Source: Epiperipatus broadwayi
Lineage: Eukaryota; Onychophora; Udeonychophora; Euonychophora; Peripatidae
DNA: 64,000 bases
Assembly (NCBI GenBank): GCA_028023455.1
Contig: JAQFVV010006197.1
Location: 19,095,254 to 19,159,253, forward strand
Direction of reading: 5' to 3'
Shown: positions 14,119-27,304 of the stretch, in pieces
Layout of the letters: every line of letters begins with the position of its first letter
Position numbering within the stretch: the first letter of the stretch is position 1
The notes under the pieces: model-generated
Database searches by the model: none
Told to the model about the DNA's origin: nothing
What the model saw: the letters and a program-made list of their open reading frames with translations, nothing else
Position numbers and translations under genes: made by a program

Positions 14119-14223
14119 TTTTTTTTTTCATATGTCATAGCATCGGCCGGGAGGCGAACCCACAACCATCTGCAACTTGCTTGCAAGGCGACTGCGATGA
14201 CCTCTCGGCTGACAACGCGTGAC
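14119..14223 (-). mobile_element. tRNA-derived SINE, family A
   Basis: On the minus strand a class II tRNA-like sequence runs from GTCACGCGTTGTCAGCCGAG through GAGGTCATCGCAGTCGCC and a B-box-like GGGTTCGCCTCCCGG, to ATGCTATGACATATG and a poly-A tail (poly-T 14119-14128). The GCCGAGAGGT A-box form and long variable region resemble tRNA-Leu or tRNA-Ser. Sister copies lie at 20514, 33357, 33746, 34135, 36772, 50425 and 55520. Confidence 0.85.
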
Positions 14224-14224
14224 G

Positions 14225-16878
14225 GTTTTTTTTATTTTATCATTAACAAATTATGCAAAAAATTCTGTCTATAAATAGAAGCTGAGGAAAATCAGATAAT
14301 GCTTACTTGTTTTAAAACAAAATCAAACTAAATAAAATTAGGTGTTTCATTAGTAACAAAGTCAGACCTAATTAGCATCTTTAAGAGATGTTATCTACTA
14401 GACTTCTCTTTAAATATTCATAACATTTCCAGTCCTTAACATTGCATATCAAAGAATTAAAAAAAAACATAATTAAATGATTCAAAATAGCAGTTTGAAC
14501 CCTTTTGTTTTTTAAAATATAATTCAAAATTCTTATGAAAAATTATCCGCTGGAACACATTTGTAAAGGTATAAATAAATACCCATTTCTTAATTATGTT
14601 ATAAAAAATATTATAAAAATAATTTATACTGTTAAGCAACAACTATTAATCTTTAAAATGCTATATAATATTTAGCTGTTATTAAAGATTTACAATACAG
14701 TAGAGGAAAAAGAACAGACCAAAATTGCTCTTTTGTTTTATCATAGATTTCTAGTTTTTGATTAATAAAGTTTAATTAAAATCTCTCTGAAGATAAAATA
14801 TATCATCTCACATCTGATAGACAAGTAATATATCTATTTTTTTTTTAAAAGCATAAATTATTTTTAATGATTATTTCAGAATAAATAATGAAAAATCCAC
14901 ACAATCTCCTTTGAATTAATTAAAAATAAATACACCATTAATCAAAATTATAATACATCTCAGTATTTTACTAAAATTATAAAAATACACTATTATATGC
15001 TAATATTACTTTGCATATTATATATAAACTAATAATGCAGCAGTAATTAATATCTTAGAATACACATTTTATAGCTATTATCAAATGTTTGAATTAAGAA
15101 ATTATTCTCACCACACATTTGATTTCTTCAATATGTTTTAGAATTTACAGACAAATGTGTTTAGTTGAAGAGTTACAGAATGATTGTGAAATGATATACC
15201 TAAAAATTCCTGAGCTATATTCTGAGTTTAGTCTCTAAAAACCAACACTAATTATCATATTATGGAACTCTTCTGCAAGATCTGAGAATAATAACAGTTA
15301 AATATATTACTGGATATTATATTTATTCACTCATTTTTCTTCACTTAACAAGTACACAAAGACAACTTTAATCTCAAGATGGGCTGGTCAAAGTCATTAT
15401 GATATTTTTAGGGCAATAAAAATGTGGCACTTTTCCCTCAATTTCTGCATGATATCAGTGACTATTTAAGATATGTATATCTACAGTTTCACCTTTTCTT
15501 AAAACTAAATCTTAGCAATTGGTATCCTAGTTCACTAATAGTTATTGTTCAATATTAAAGTATATATTTTTTATCATGTCATGTTTGATAAACTCTAGTA
15601 ATCATAACAACATTCAATTATATTTCAACTTCCCATATTTTCTTTTAGTCAGAGATTAAATCAAAATCAGAAATTACTTTAATAATGAGTTAATAATCTC
15701 ACCTTAGATAATGATTATTAAAGACAAATAAATGAAAATTGTGCAATTATATATATGTCTTTGTGTGTGATTAATTGAATTATACTATCTGTTTATACAT
15801 TAAAGTATCTATCTATATGCATAATTCATGCTATATTTCAGTATTTACATTACAAAATAGGAAATGTGAAAAAATATAAAAGTATATTGTGATCATCTAT
15901 AATAAGTGTGTATATAGATTTAAAAACAACAGTTAAAATTAATGCAAGATCAAAAGAACAATTAAAGTTGTATTTGCTAAGTATTTTTTTAAATAATGAA
16001 GTAAATAATTGTAATTTGGAGGAAGGGGGAAGCAAATTATTTTGAATTTTCTTAAATATAATTTTTGTTAAACATATATTATTATTCCTTAATTTAATGA
16101 AAGTGTAAACAACTTTGTATTTAAAAAAATAAATAAAGATAAAGCAGATTATAAAAATAATAAATAAAGAAATTTGAACAACAACGACAACAAAAAAACT
16201 ATGAAAAAATATTTATAGAAAAAGAAGTGTATATATATATTTAAAAAAAAAAACGTATATAAAAAAGTAATACCAATTTAATAAATTCATTTAGGAGATT
16301 GAGTTAATACTTAGAGATAATTATATCAGTTACATATGTGTTTAACCAAGCTGACACTTTGAATGAATATTATACAAAAGCCATGTTCAGTGTAAAGGGA
16401 ATATCAGTTGCCTATATACCTGCTTTGTGAAAGATAGGTATGTCCGGTGAGAATTTATCCGTCTACTTAAAAAAATAGATCTTGAAAGAATAATTAATTA
16501 AAGCCAGTGCTTGCATTGGAAAATTTATAAAATAAAATAGATATTAGTGCTAAAAAAAATTACAACATCGGATGGGTTCTATTAAAAGGGCATTTTAATT
16601 TATTCAAGTAAATGTTTCTTAATAATATTTATAACTATAAATTCTTTTAAATCCATTAATTCAAATATTTAAAATGAAAATGATTTAACTCCCTGTAATT
16701 AAATTATAATTTTAATATTTTTTTTTCTTATTGCAAATCTTTACATGTAGAATATTTTTATGAAATTATATACATACAAATATATATATATGAATTCAGT
16801 AATATGAAAAAAAATCTACTAATTGCTATTTTAGATCTAATTGAACATATCAATTGACAATATATATATATAAAATAG
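14225..16878. other. AT-rich non-coding DNA
   Basis: No gene, RNA or repeat family recognised. Confidence 0.5.
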
Positions 16879-16881
16879 AAG

Positions 16882-17100
16882 ACATGATAATAGTAGATTA
16901 AGAGTTGAAATCTTAAATGGAATCCAAAGAGATTTAAAAGACTTAGAAAAATACTAGATGTGAGATGAATATTTGAAATAAAAAAGTTTGCTAATGTGAT
17001 ATGAAGGGGAAAACCTAGGGATCAGAGAAACTGGATTAGATCTATATCATGTATTGGAATAATAATGATTGAAAAGGATGATGATGATGATAATGATAGA
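16882..17100 (+). pseudogene. RTE-like LINE 3' end relic
   Basis: Matches the 3' end of the copy at 62280-62520 in order: AGAGTTGAAAT / AAATGGAATCC, then GATGTGAGATGAATA, GTTTGCTAATGTG, AACTGGATTAGA and a terminal GATGATGATGAT tail at 17078-17094. It is a short 5'-truncated copy with no open frame. Confidence 0.7.
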
Positions 17101-18980
17101 GATATAATTTATGTGCAGTTGTCTATTGTGAAAAACTATGTATAAAAAGTTAATAATTGTTTCACTGATCTTAATAGAATCAATTGCCTGATTTTTTTAT
17201 ACAATGTTTAAAAATATATATATATTGATCATCAATGTATTTATTAGGCAATTTGTATATAAATAAATAAAAGATAATTAAATAGTAGTTAATAAAAAGA
17301 AAGATGAAACTGGAACCTTATTTATCTCTTATTGTGTTAATTTACATAAAATGCAAATTAGCATTAGTATGGAGAATCACATTGCGTAATGATGACGTAT
17401 AGCAACACTCATAAACTTAGCAAAATGTTAAACAGGATGAGATTTTGGAATAAAAATCATAATAAATTCAATTCTAGAATAAAAATTATAAATAGAACTA
17501 TAAAAGAATAGTGACACCACATCAGATTAAAAATCGCAATGGTTTAAGAAAACTTTTAATTAGGCCAAGAGATAGTTTAGTGATTCATTAAAGTAAAATT
17601 AAAAAAAGAGAGTTGTTAAATGCTTTATTTGGAGTGAATTAAGAGATTAATTATAGAAAAATGAAAGTAAATGCTTTTGAAATGAAGACTTAAAAGAAAA
17701 TGAAAAAAAGAATATAGTTGGCAATGTCACAGAGATATAATGAAAAGATAATCATTTCTTAAAAACATAAAATAGAAGAGAAACTGAAATAGTCATATAC
17801 TTGAAAGTACAAGAATTATGAAGACTTTGTTGGAAAAATCTATGGACGTTAAAAGAAAGAAGAAGAAAAAAGAAATCATCAAATTGATGAACAGAAATTA
17901 TCTTTAGAAAAATAACTAAACAAATTTGAAGTCTATGTGGGCACATGTTTGCATTTAGATTTTAATTCTAAAAATTCTTGTTTATTTCAACATTTTGTTT
18001 TATGTGAATAGTATCCGGATTAACAGTGACAATTTATAAGTATATATCCTTCAGTATACAAATAGGTAAGGGATGGATCGTATTTATAGTGTAGGGAGTT
18101 GGTTTGATTACTAGGCTTAAAGGAAGATTGTGATGTGATTGAACTAAGGTGAATGATGCACTGACAAAAAAAAAACTTGCATATATATATATTAATCAAA
18201 AATCAGCCATATGAAACAAAACTGTCTTTTCCACTAAAATAGCAATTTATTGAACTAAAATAAAAAAATGCGATATTTCAAAGTTAAACAAAAGAATCAT
18301 AGACAAAATAAAAAAAAAATCCAGAGAATTTCAAGAACAGACTTTCGGTAAACAAAACAACTACATTGCTAAAAAAGAAAAACCTTTTTACTTTTTTAAT
18401 GAATGATTGAACAATTCAGAAAAAGAAAAATATTTTTTTAATGCTCATTTTAAAATGATAAAGAAAGAAATTCAACTGAAAAGAAAAATAGTTGCTTAAA
18501 TAAATTTTCAAATACACACATTAAAAATATCTCCAGAATATGAATAATGATACTATAATTAATCCACGACGCTTCCATTTACAATAAACGTACTACAATA
18601 AATAAGCATTAATTAAAAAAATAACATTGGGTAGCTAAATATAATTTTAATAAACACTCACATTCAAGAATTGCTACATTTTTAAAATATGGACGAACTT
18701 GATATGTTTAAAAGATATATTTTAAAGGAACCGTATATAATTTAAAGGAAAGGATAAAAGTAGTTTCAAAATTTCTTTTAAAAAACAACAACAGATCATT
18801 TGTGAAAGCTTTAGCAGTTTTTCCATCATTCATTTTGCTCTTTAGCCAAGAATAATTAAATACCGATTTGTTGACTAATAAATGAATGTAAAGTAATAAT
18901 TCGTAGTTGAAGCCAGCAATTTCTGTGAAGAGACTGCTTAGATCATATGCCCAAAGAATTTGTTTGCCTAACTAAATAGA
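17101..18980. other. AT-rich non-coding DNA
   Basis: No supported feature. Part of 17400-17950 is A-rich and could be older LINE sequence, but I could not anchor it to any motif. Confidence 0.4.
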
Positions 18981-18984
18981 CTAC

Positions 18985-19060
18985 CTGAAAAAACTCAGAT
19001 TCAAACTTCAGATTACGAATACAGCAGGCAGATGCACTAACCACAACAACACAAAACCTT
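18985..19060 (-). repeat. tRNA-like SINE head
   Basis: The minus strand reads TGTGGTTAGTGCATCTGCC (A-box-like, about 19030-19050) and then GAAGTTTGAATCTGAG (B-box-like, about 18993-19008), the spacing of a tRNA-derived Pol III promoter. Neither a tail nor a target-site duplication was resolved. An open frame overlapping it is a by-product. Confidence 0.5.
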
Positions 19061-19064
19061 TCAT

Positions 19065-20510
19065 AGAACCATAAACAGGTGGTAATAAGAAGACAGATAG
19101 TGGGTATTTCAGATATAGTGAAGAGATTGAATGCTGTAGAAAATCTGATCACAGAAGGAAAAGTAAAAATATCAGTGTCATTGTGGTCACTCTCCAATAC
19201 TACAGACAAATCAAATTAGGCAAGTTATTGGCCAGAAATTTTGTGAGATGTTATATATGACACTAAATCATAAAGTGAAAGAATAGAAGTGTCTTCATAT
19301 TACCAGTATATCCTTTGAAATTTACAGGTTGAGATGGAGAACAATATAAACATTAGACTCTGACTACTATTTATATAGACACAATTACATACATATATAT
19401 CAGTTAATATTTAATTGTTATCCAAGAAATGTATTATCTACTACAAATTAATCAATTTAGTTCCAGGACTTTTTTTTTTTTTTGTATTAGTTAAAATAAA
19501 TCTCAATAAATAATTTGAAAACACTATAAAACATTTATGTCTAATTCTATTATGTTTTATCTTAAGAATACTAATGAAAGAACTACAATAAAAAACTTTT
19601 AAGAAAATTATTTTCACATCAGCAGTTTACTTTCATTTGAAAATAATCACCATTTGAATAAGTTATGTTCAATTTTTATCTAACAATTACTATTTAGTGA
19701 TTTAGTTGAAATGCAAAAAAAAAAATGAAAAGAGTTTTAAGTGAAAAAGACAAAAGTTATTGTACAGAAATGTCAAGTAAGTTCAAAAGTGATGATTAAG
19801 ATGTAAAAGTAATGAAAATTTTCTTTTCATCATCATCCTAAGCAAAAAAAGTCCAGTCAAAAAATAATGCCATCTCCTTCAAGAATAAAAATTAGAAATG
19901 TTTAAAAAATAGTCAAACAAAAGCAGATGTAAAAAAAAAAAAAGATTAATTTTTCTTTCTGTATCATAAACACAATGGGCTCCATGATTTAGCAGAGTAA
20001 TGAAATCAAAAGCTAAAGTTTCATAAATCAAATTTCAACCTATCACTTCCAGCAGTAAAACATAATGTGATCTTTAAAGTAACTAACTATCCATTACAGT
20101 ATTTTTATTATAAATACACAACAGCAATATATAACATACCAACAGCAATATATTATCTTGAGTAATGTTTGTAGTAATAAAAGAAAAATATAAACTGTAA
20201 TTTTAATTGAAATATTTTTTCATAAATATGCTATAAAATATTTTTTTTTAAAGTACAAAAATTCAACTAATTTTTTTAATGTTTATTTTTAAACGACAAT
20301 AAGAAAGATTATATATCTTTTTAAAAAAATCAGAAATCATTACTAATAAATACTTTTTAATCTAAGTAAATTATATATAGACAGTACATAATTTCTCAGT
20401 GACAAATTTTTTACAATGTGATAGTGCAAAAATTACAGGATGTTTTTATTTAACATAATAGAAACACAATATAACCTTAAATGTAAGATATTTTTGTTCA
20501 AACCTTCATT
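19065..20510. other. AT-rich non-coding DNA
   Basis: Nothing recognised apart from homopolymer runs. Confidence 0.5.
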
Positions 20511-20513
20511 ATA

Positions 20514-20624
20514 TGTCAAGCGTTGTTAGCCGAGAGGTCAGCGCAGTCGCCTTGCAAGCAAGTAGTTGGTTGCAGACGGTTGCGGGTTCGCCTCCCGCAG
20601 ATGCTATGACATGTGAAAAAAAAA
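20514..20624 (+). mobile_element. tRNA-derived SINE, family A, best preserved copy
   Basis: Begins TGTCAAGCGTTGTTAGCCGA, continues with GAGGTCAGCGCAGTCGCC, a long variable arm region (AAGTAGTTGGTTGCAGACGG), then B-box GCGGGTTCGCCTCCCGC. It ends with GATGCTATGACATGTG and nine A residues. The class II tRNA architecture with acceptor-like ends (GTCA...TGAC) is the clearest in the window. The target-site duplication is weak. Confidence 0.88.
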
Positions 20625-20629
20625 TCTTT

Positions 20630-22000
20630 ATTATGTTTTCTCAAAATTAATCTAATAAATTAATTTTTTATATACTAAAAATTATTACATAAACTAATGT
20701 TTAATTTTTAAAAGAAAACATTAAAATGTTGAATTTTATTAATATAAAAATTGTTCTTTCCTTTAATTGACCTGACTCAAGTTAGCCTTTCCTTCAATCG
20801 ATCTTTAGCTCTGCTTTCTAGCAGTCAGTTTTATGATGACTGCAATTTGATGACATTCAAATATTTTATGTCAGAGATATAATCTTTTAAAGTTATAATA
20901 CTAAAAACACTATATATGTTAAAAAGTCATTAGCCTATTTTAGAAATCAGGAAATATAAAATAAACACAATCCAAAACTTAGTATTTGTGCAAGTTACAA
21001 AGATATATATGTTTCACTATAAATAAATAATATCCAAACTAAAAGGTGTAATTGGAAATCAGTGTTCATTTTTTGCTACCTCACATTGACATGGTACTTC
21101 ATATTAAACATTTAAATTCATTGAATCTAAAGACCACAATAATTTGTAAATGACAAATCCATATAAATTAATTAGTGCAGACTGATATAAGTCAACAATT
21201 AAATTTTTAGATTATTATAAAGTTAAAAATGTATAAAATAGTGACAAGAAATCTAATAAAGAACAACAAGTTAAATTTTAATAACATAAGTAATATTTTG
21301 CACATCATTAAATCTAGACAATGTATTTTAAATTTCCATTGGAATAATTTCATAACATACATTTTGAAAATAACATTTAAAATCAATAAATATGCACACT
21401 AAATAAAAAGAGTAATATAAGCTCTTTTTTTATATTAAAAAACAAAACAACCAACAAACACAAAAAGGTATATAAATCAATATGCCTGCTTCATGCAATT
21501 CTTTTGAATGTTACTTTAAGGAACATAAGAAAATCGTCCAATTCATGAATTCATTTTTTTCAAAAAACAAAAAAAAAAACAAATGGAAAAAATGATACCA
21601 GATTTTAATCATTAGTTTTTTTGAATACTTTTTTTTTTTGCTTATGTGCTGTTTAACTATATATTATTATAAAGAATCATACTATAAAAATTCATTTAAA
21701 AAAATTAGCTATTTTTTTTAAAAAAAAAAACAAAACAGTTGATTTCTAAGTTCAATAAAATATAATATAGTTTTTATACATAACATAAACATTTATTTTT
21801 ATAAAACAACAGTTTTTATAATAAAAATAATTAACAAGAAATTTAGAAATTATTATTATTGAATTTTGTATAAAGATGCTACATTATTAGAAAACAAATG
21901 TTTATTATAATATATAGAACAGTATTACAAATGTATATCTAATATAGTAAAAATTGTTATTCTATAATCTATTAGTTTACTTTTCTTAAGTAATTGTAAT
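20630..22000. other. AT-rich non-coding DNA
   Basis: No feature recognised. Homopurine and homopyrimidine runs are frequent. Confidence 0.5.
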
Positions 22001-22220
22001 TGATATTTAAGCACTTGGAGATACTAAGAAAAGCTTAATAGTGAAACAGACTTAATATAGTAAGTGTGCTTAGCATGCTTTATCATGATATTATAATCGT
22101 ACTAATAATATTATGACAAATATATTGAAAGTATGCTAAGCATACTATATTAAGATTGTTTCACTGTTAAGTTTTTCTTATTCAGTGTTTCCAAGCATTC
22201 AAGCATTTAAACATCAATAA
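22001..22220. mobile_element. Fold-back (MITE-like) palindromic element
   Basis: Two arms of roughly 90 bp are reverse complements of each other with scattered differences. Left-arm TTTAAGCACTTGG, AGAAAAGCTTAATAGTGAAAC and CTTAATATAGTA correspond to right-arm TACTATATTAAG, GTTTCACTGTTAAG and CCAAGCATTC...TTTAAA. The loop is about 40 bp of AT-rich DNA. There is no coding capacity. TAATTG lies just outside each end and may be a remnant duplication. Confidence 0.7.
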
Positions 22221-23865
22221 ATAATTGTTAATATTTCAACAATATACAATATTTTAAACACACAAAATATGTGTAATAAAATGATAAAAAATGGTGAGTT
22301 GTTAAAATCAAAGTTTTTTAACTCCTAAACAAATAGCACACACATATATAAATCAATTTTATTACCTGCTAAAAATATACTATACACAATACATTTAAAG
22401 TATAATAACAGTACAAATAATGTAACAGTATATAATTTATACAGAAGTATTTTTGATTATTTAGACTGTAATCATTATCAATTGAATTTATACAGATGAA
22501 ATTTCCTATAGGAAAAAAGTTTCTCCAATAGCAGCATATCATTCATTAACATAGCCAATTGATGAATGATAGTGTGTGAGTTTTCAATTCTTGATCACTC
22601 TCTAACTAAGAATAATTACATACGTATTTCATGAACAAGATTACTTAATTAGGCAGAATAGCTATGAATCAGCTGTCTAGGCCAGTTTGAACCTGATAAT
22701 TTTTCAAGTTTTATTCCTGGCTGTAAATTCAAAGTCAGTCATGGTCATGGCAATAAACTATGAAACCCTTAATATATAACAAATGCTTATAAAAGTTCTA
22801 ATATTCACACATGATAAACATTTAAAACATTTAATAAAAATTATTAAATAGTCAAGAGTTACACAAGTTGGTCACCAGCAAGATCCCTAAACAAAAAAAA
22901 AAAATCTGTTAAATTGTGTTCTACAAAGCTGTCAATATTCCATCCATAATAATACTTGATACAATATCCACGAATAAAAGCCAATTATGACTGGGAAAAG
23001 ACAACTTACTTAAAAATAATGTACAATTGAACAAATATTTTACATAAGTCAAGATATAGCAGATCTTGATTTACATATTATAAACACTTCAAGGATTAAA
23101 AAATAAAAGAAATAAGACTTCATAGTTATGTGGAAAAAGAATCTGTAAAGGAGAAAAGTAATTTCTAGCAACTAACAATTAAAACTCATAGTATTTATTA
23201 GCAAGTTAAAATATATTCTGAAATATGAATAGGAATCAATAAAAAGATTGCATCGTACTAAAAATATTGGATAGAGAAAATATGTATTGCCAATACCAAG
23301 TTGTTGAGCTAAAGTAAAAATTAAAACAGATATCAATATCTACAACTACATTCACCTCAGTAATGTAAAACACTCATTGCAGTTTATGTGGCAATTCTAA
23401 AAAATAAAATGCTAAAATAAATTGGGTTAAAATGATATCTAAATAATTGTAAATAAACTACTGAAAATAATCAAGTGTTGTAACTTAAATATAGTGGTCT
23501 ATTATTTAGTTATTCAAAATTTCCTTTTGAATAGAAAACATTATTATGTGCCTGAAGTAATGTAGATTTACAAATACTAACCACAATAAAAATATTTTCT
23601 CCAGGAATCATATTAATATATTTATCTACATGTTTAATCTATATAACTGTAAAAGCAGGCTAGAGAGAATAAAAACAATAAGAATGGTTAATATGACCAT
23701 AGACATTACTACTTTCCAAAGCTTAATGCAACTTAGCCAATTTACTACAGTTTAATTGATAAGTTTGACACTTAATACCCTCTGAACTAATTTAATATGA
23801 CTTATTCTACTACTTCATACTTAAACTTACACGAACAATTTTGCTGAGTTCTGTTATATCATATT
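22221..23865. other. AT-rich non-coding DNA
   Basis: No feature recognised. Confidence 0.5.
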
Positions 23866-23868
23866 AAA

Positions 23869-23950
23869 TGGGGTCTTGCGGTATAATGACTAGAATATTT
23901 GGTTGCTAATCTCACAACCTAGAAATTAAAGCTGAGTGAAGCATGAAAAC
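23869..23950 (+). repeat. tRNA-like SINE relic
   Basis: GGGGTCTTGCGGTATAATGA followed by CTAGAATATTTGG resembles a tRNA 5' half with A-box. The B-box position (AGAAATTAAAGC) is degraded. A 13-G run lies just downstream (about 23976-23990). Probably an old SINE. Confidence 0.45.
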
Positions 23951-24840
23951 TCTGCCTTGTATGTATTAGCATAATAGGGGGGGGGGGAGAGGGAGGAATG
24001 CATACGGCTTAAAGATTCCTATATTTTTCCCAACATATGTTTAGTCGATCATATGAAAATATGTGCAGTCTATTGCATTAAAGTTCAAATATCACTTCAC
24101 TTCCAAAGCAACTGATTATATACTTAATTTTTACCCTGGATGATTTATCATAACATTTTAAATGATAAACTCAAGGATCAAGAGTTCCTAGATTGATTCC
24201 CAAGTAAGAACTTAAAATCATGATCAAATTTAATATAACTGATGTGACTCATATTGGTTCTTTAGTAATCAAAGATTATTTGAGCTTCTAACTAATATGA
24301 TCATTATTATTTTTAAAATGAAGAAGAATCTTACATGATGTACATGTATCTATTATCTGTTTAGTTAAAATAATAAAGATAAATATATCCATTCATTTAT
24401 TCATCTATTCACTCATCTATATATTGTTTTTTTCTTACAATCTTTATAACTATTTATCTATGTATTTTAAATGCATAAGATTCTATTTTATGATGATATA
24501 AAAAACCCCACTAATGATGAAATGTTAATATGAGATGCTAAACTAAATTACAAGGAAAGACAAACTATCACAATTATGATCAAGATTTGGTCATATTGGC
24601 TTGATTGCTAAACCTATTGTTGATAGTTATAAATTTGTAGTAATCTATTTTTATCTACCTATGCATGCTTTTATATCATTGGCTACATTAATTATTTTTA
24701 AAATCATGTTTTTAAAATCGGTTATTTTCATATATTGAAATGATAAGCTAAGCACATTAATTCATTCCTACTGATCAAACTAAAATTTTTGTTTGCTTTT
24801 TGTCACTTGGAATCAAACGAATAATTTCTAGCTCTTAAGT
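23951..24840. other. Non-coding DNA with a poly-G run
   Basis: Contains a long G run near 23976-23990, unusual for this composition, and nothing else recognised. Confidence 0.45.
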
Positions 24841-24983
24841 CTCACTTTCCACACTGCATTAATTACTCAGAGTATTGTATACTATTTTGACTAGAAAGAT
24901 ATAAAATATTTCTCACTTTCCACAATGGATTAATTACTCAGAGTATTGTATACTATTTTGATTAGAAAGATATAAAATATTTC
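24841..24983. repeat. Two-copy tandem repeat, 71-bp period
   Basis: CTCACTTTCCAC starts at 24841 and again at 24912. The two units differ at a few positions only (CACTGCATT versus CAATGGATT, and GACTAG versus GATTAG). Confidence 0.9.
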
Positions 24984-24989
24984 TATTGT

Positions 24990-26035
24990 TTATAACGTAA
25001 ATTATATAGTACTAAAAGTTTTCACTGCCTAACAATTCCCCTTTTTTACATTTGTGATAATAATACTCTTTATTTTTGCTTTAAAAAACGTTGAAATATA
25101 GTTGATAAAATTTGATATTAATGAAAATCAAAAAAATTATGAAAAAAATTAAATTTTTTTAAAAAAAAAAATCTCAAAATACCTGTGATAAGTGGAACAA
25201 GAGAGTCCCAAACTGAAATCCATGCACTACTGCAAGGTCACAAAAACCTACAACATAAAAATGAACCGTTATGTAATTGAAAAACTAAATGTTTGTGTGT
25301 TTATGGATATTGTAAAAATATTTTATTTAAAAATATTATATGCATAAATGTATAATATAGTGACAAAAAGATTATAAGACGAAAACAATAATTTAAATTT
25401 AATAAAAAATCCGATAAATAGTAATAACAATAATAATCATAAAACAACAACAATAAAACATATAAGACTGCAATGACAGCGATAAATCTAAGAGTTAAAA
25501 CTTTCTAGATAGATTGCCAGCAAAAAATAAAAATCTCATTTTGATCATATAAATAAAACTATCAATTTTAAACTTTGGACCTCAGATGTCGTTTGATTTT
25601 CTAAACAGCCAAGTGATTGTTCTTATAATTAACTTTTATAATTAATTTGTACATGAAGTAAATTGATCTTGAAGTCTACAAGTGGCTGGTTGAGTACAAT
25701 AATCCCATTCATTCAACCAAAATGAGATTGTTTATATTCTAATTAGCTGAGACTCACTCTAGATTATGTAGTCCATTGCCCTATCAAACAACTATACTGT
25801 AAATAGCATTAGAACATATTTAAATTGCATTATCTAAAATATAGTGTGAAACCTAATTAGAGGATCACACATTTATCTTATCTCCAAGTACTAACTATAT
25901 AAATTTGTACTAATTTAATCAAAGTATATTAATATAGCATTTATATAATATAAACAACATTATCATATCAAAAAAAAAAAGCAATTGTACATATTTACAA
26001 TACATAATGAAACTTGTAAACTAAACACACTTCTT
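24990..26035. other. AT-rich non-coding DNA
   Basis: No feature recognised. Confidence 0.5.
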
Positions 26036-26039
26036 AAAA

Positions 26040-26150
26040 CATGTGGGCAAGGACATATGTAAAAAAGCAAACTATCCCCCAAACATATTTCTAGCAGAAT
26101 CTGCCTTCATCAGTTGGCCTAGATACTTGCCCACACATGTCTTCATCATT
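26040..26150 (-). repeat. Palindromic fragment with hammerhead-like core
   Basis: ACATGTGGGCAAG on the left and CTTGCCCACACATGT on the right are inverted repeats. On the minus strand between them lie CCAA, CTGATGA (26113-26107), a good stem II hairpin (GGCAG/CTGCT) and GAAAT, then TTGG. The stem III segment does not close with a U at position 16.1, so this looks like a hammerhead relative that has lost its fold. It lies about 0.3 kb from a PLE relic. Confidence 0.45.
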
Positions 26151-26399
26151 ATAGTTTAATATTTATTCATAGAAAACATAGCACTTGTAAATTAAATTAT
26201 TGTAAATTTAATACCAACACAACATAAATTGAATCTTCCATCTTACAATAGAATCTTAATTCTATGATAAAAGCAAATTCAAAAACTGATCTGGAATGAG
26301 TATTAATTGTGCTACCCCATTTTAAATACTTATTATTCAATTGTACAATAGTTGCCACTAGAATAGAGAAAGAAAACCTGCTCTCAGCTATACTAGATC

Positions 26400-26593
26400 T
26401 TATTCAGATATGTTGTAATATAATACTCAAATTATATTCGCTCTACATAAAAATCAAACAGCAGATCCATCAATATAATCATTCAAAAACAGATCCTAAT
26501 TGTATTTCAGTCTTCTTAAATCATGAAAGAGAGTCAGGACAAATAATTAATAGTGATAATATTGGTAATGAGTGTGAAGACAGAGATCAATAA
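26400..26593 (+). pseudogene. PLE GIY-YIG endonuclease relic
   Basis: The C-terminal part of the frame 26309-26593 reads HQYNHSKTDPNCISVFLNH and then ERESGQIINSDNI. This matches the region of PLE GIY-YIG domains that follows the catalytic Arg, compare FNRAQKNSNMSSVFLEH and AKQSGHNF in the copy at 41037-41405. The GIY-YIG core itself is not visible upstream, and there is no RT. Confidence 0.6.
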
Positions 26594-26599
26594 ATATAT

Positions 26600-27000
26600 A
26601 TATAAAAAAAAGCATGATCCATTTCTAATCCAAGTCGCACGTTAAACAATACCCCATTAGTATTCAGCTAAATTAAAATGAAAATCTTAATTAATAGTGT
26701 GATTTCTTTTTTAATATTAATGTAAAAATAATAAAAGTTAAGTTGGCGAATTTTGAAAAGTTTGAGAGTATATATTATCTTGCGTCCAACATTTATTAAA
26801 TTTATTTATATATGACAACTTAAATAAATATTTTACTTATTATACAAATTATTCATATTTGAATACAAATATAATATATATACTTGGAATTTATATGTAA
26901 TTATAAAGGATTTAAACAAAGAATTTCAAGTTCACTTCAGCTATTCATTCTATTTCATACAACTGATACCATAACTATACACATGTAAAAAAGATAAAAT
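26600..27000. other. AT-rich non-coding DNA
   Basis: No feature recognised. Confidence 0.5.
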
Positions 27001-27003
27001 GAT

Positions 27004-27255
27004 CTCCAATACATGTATTTCATGTTGAACCAGCATTCATCAGATGGTCCAGATCATCATCTCCCAATATAATCAGTGATTGGTTTATATTAAGATAACA
27101 AATATTCAAACTTTAAAGAAAAGACTTCAATCTACCCCATTCTCCAATTCTTCAGTCATCCATACCATTGAAAATCTGATGGAACACCCAACTCCCTTGC
27201 TGGTGCCAATATTATTGTCATGCCCATGTTAACTTAAAATCATTCTGACCCACTC
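27004..27255 (-). repeat. Hammerhead-bearing repeat, family C, copy 2 (left arm of a palindrome)
   Basis: Antisense family C copy. The hammerhead core lies at 27004-27048 (minus): CTGATGA at 27043-27037, stem II, GAAA, and stem III that can form A-U, U-G and A-U pairs. Stem I has one mismatch next to the core (U-U). It pairs in inverted orientation with the copy at 27305-27650 around a 50-bp centre. Confidence 0.75.
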
Positions 27256-27304
27256 TGTATCCTTCACATTCCTGTTCTATGTATTTAAATGGACAAGATC
27301 CTAT

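Noticed and set aside
18943-19209. 88-codon minus-strand frame
   Set aside because: Its C-terminal third translates a tRNA-like SINE head (A- and B-box positions), so it is not a host gene.
20514-20624. A genuine tRNA-Leu or tRNA-Ser gene
   Set aside because: Ends in a poly-A tail, has sister copies with target duplications, and the anticodon arm does not fold as a normal tRNA; it is a SINE.
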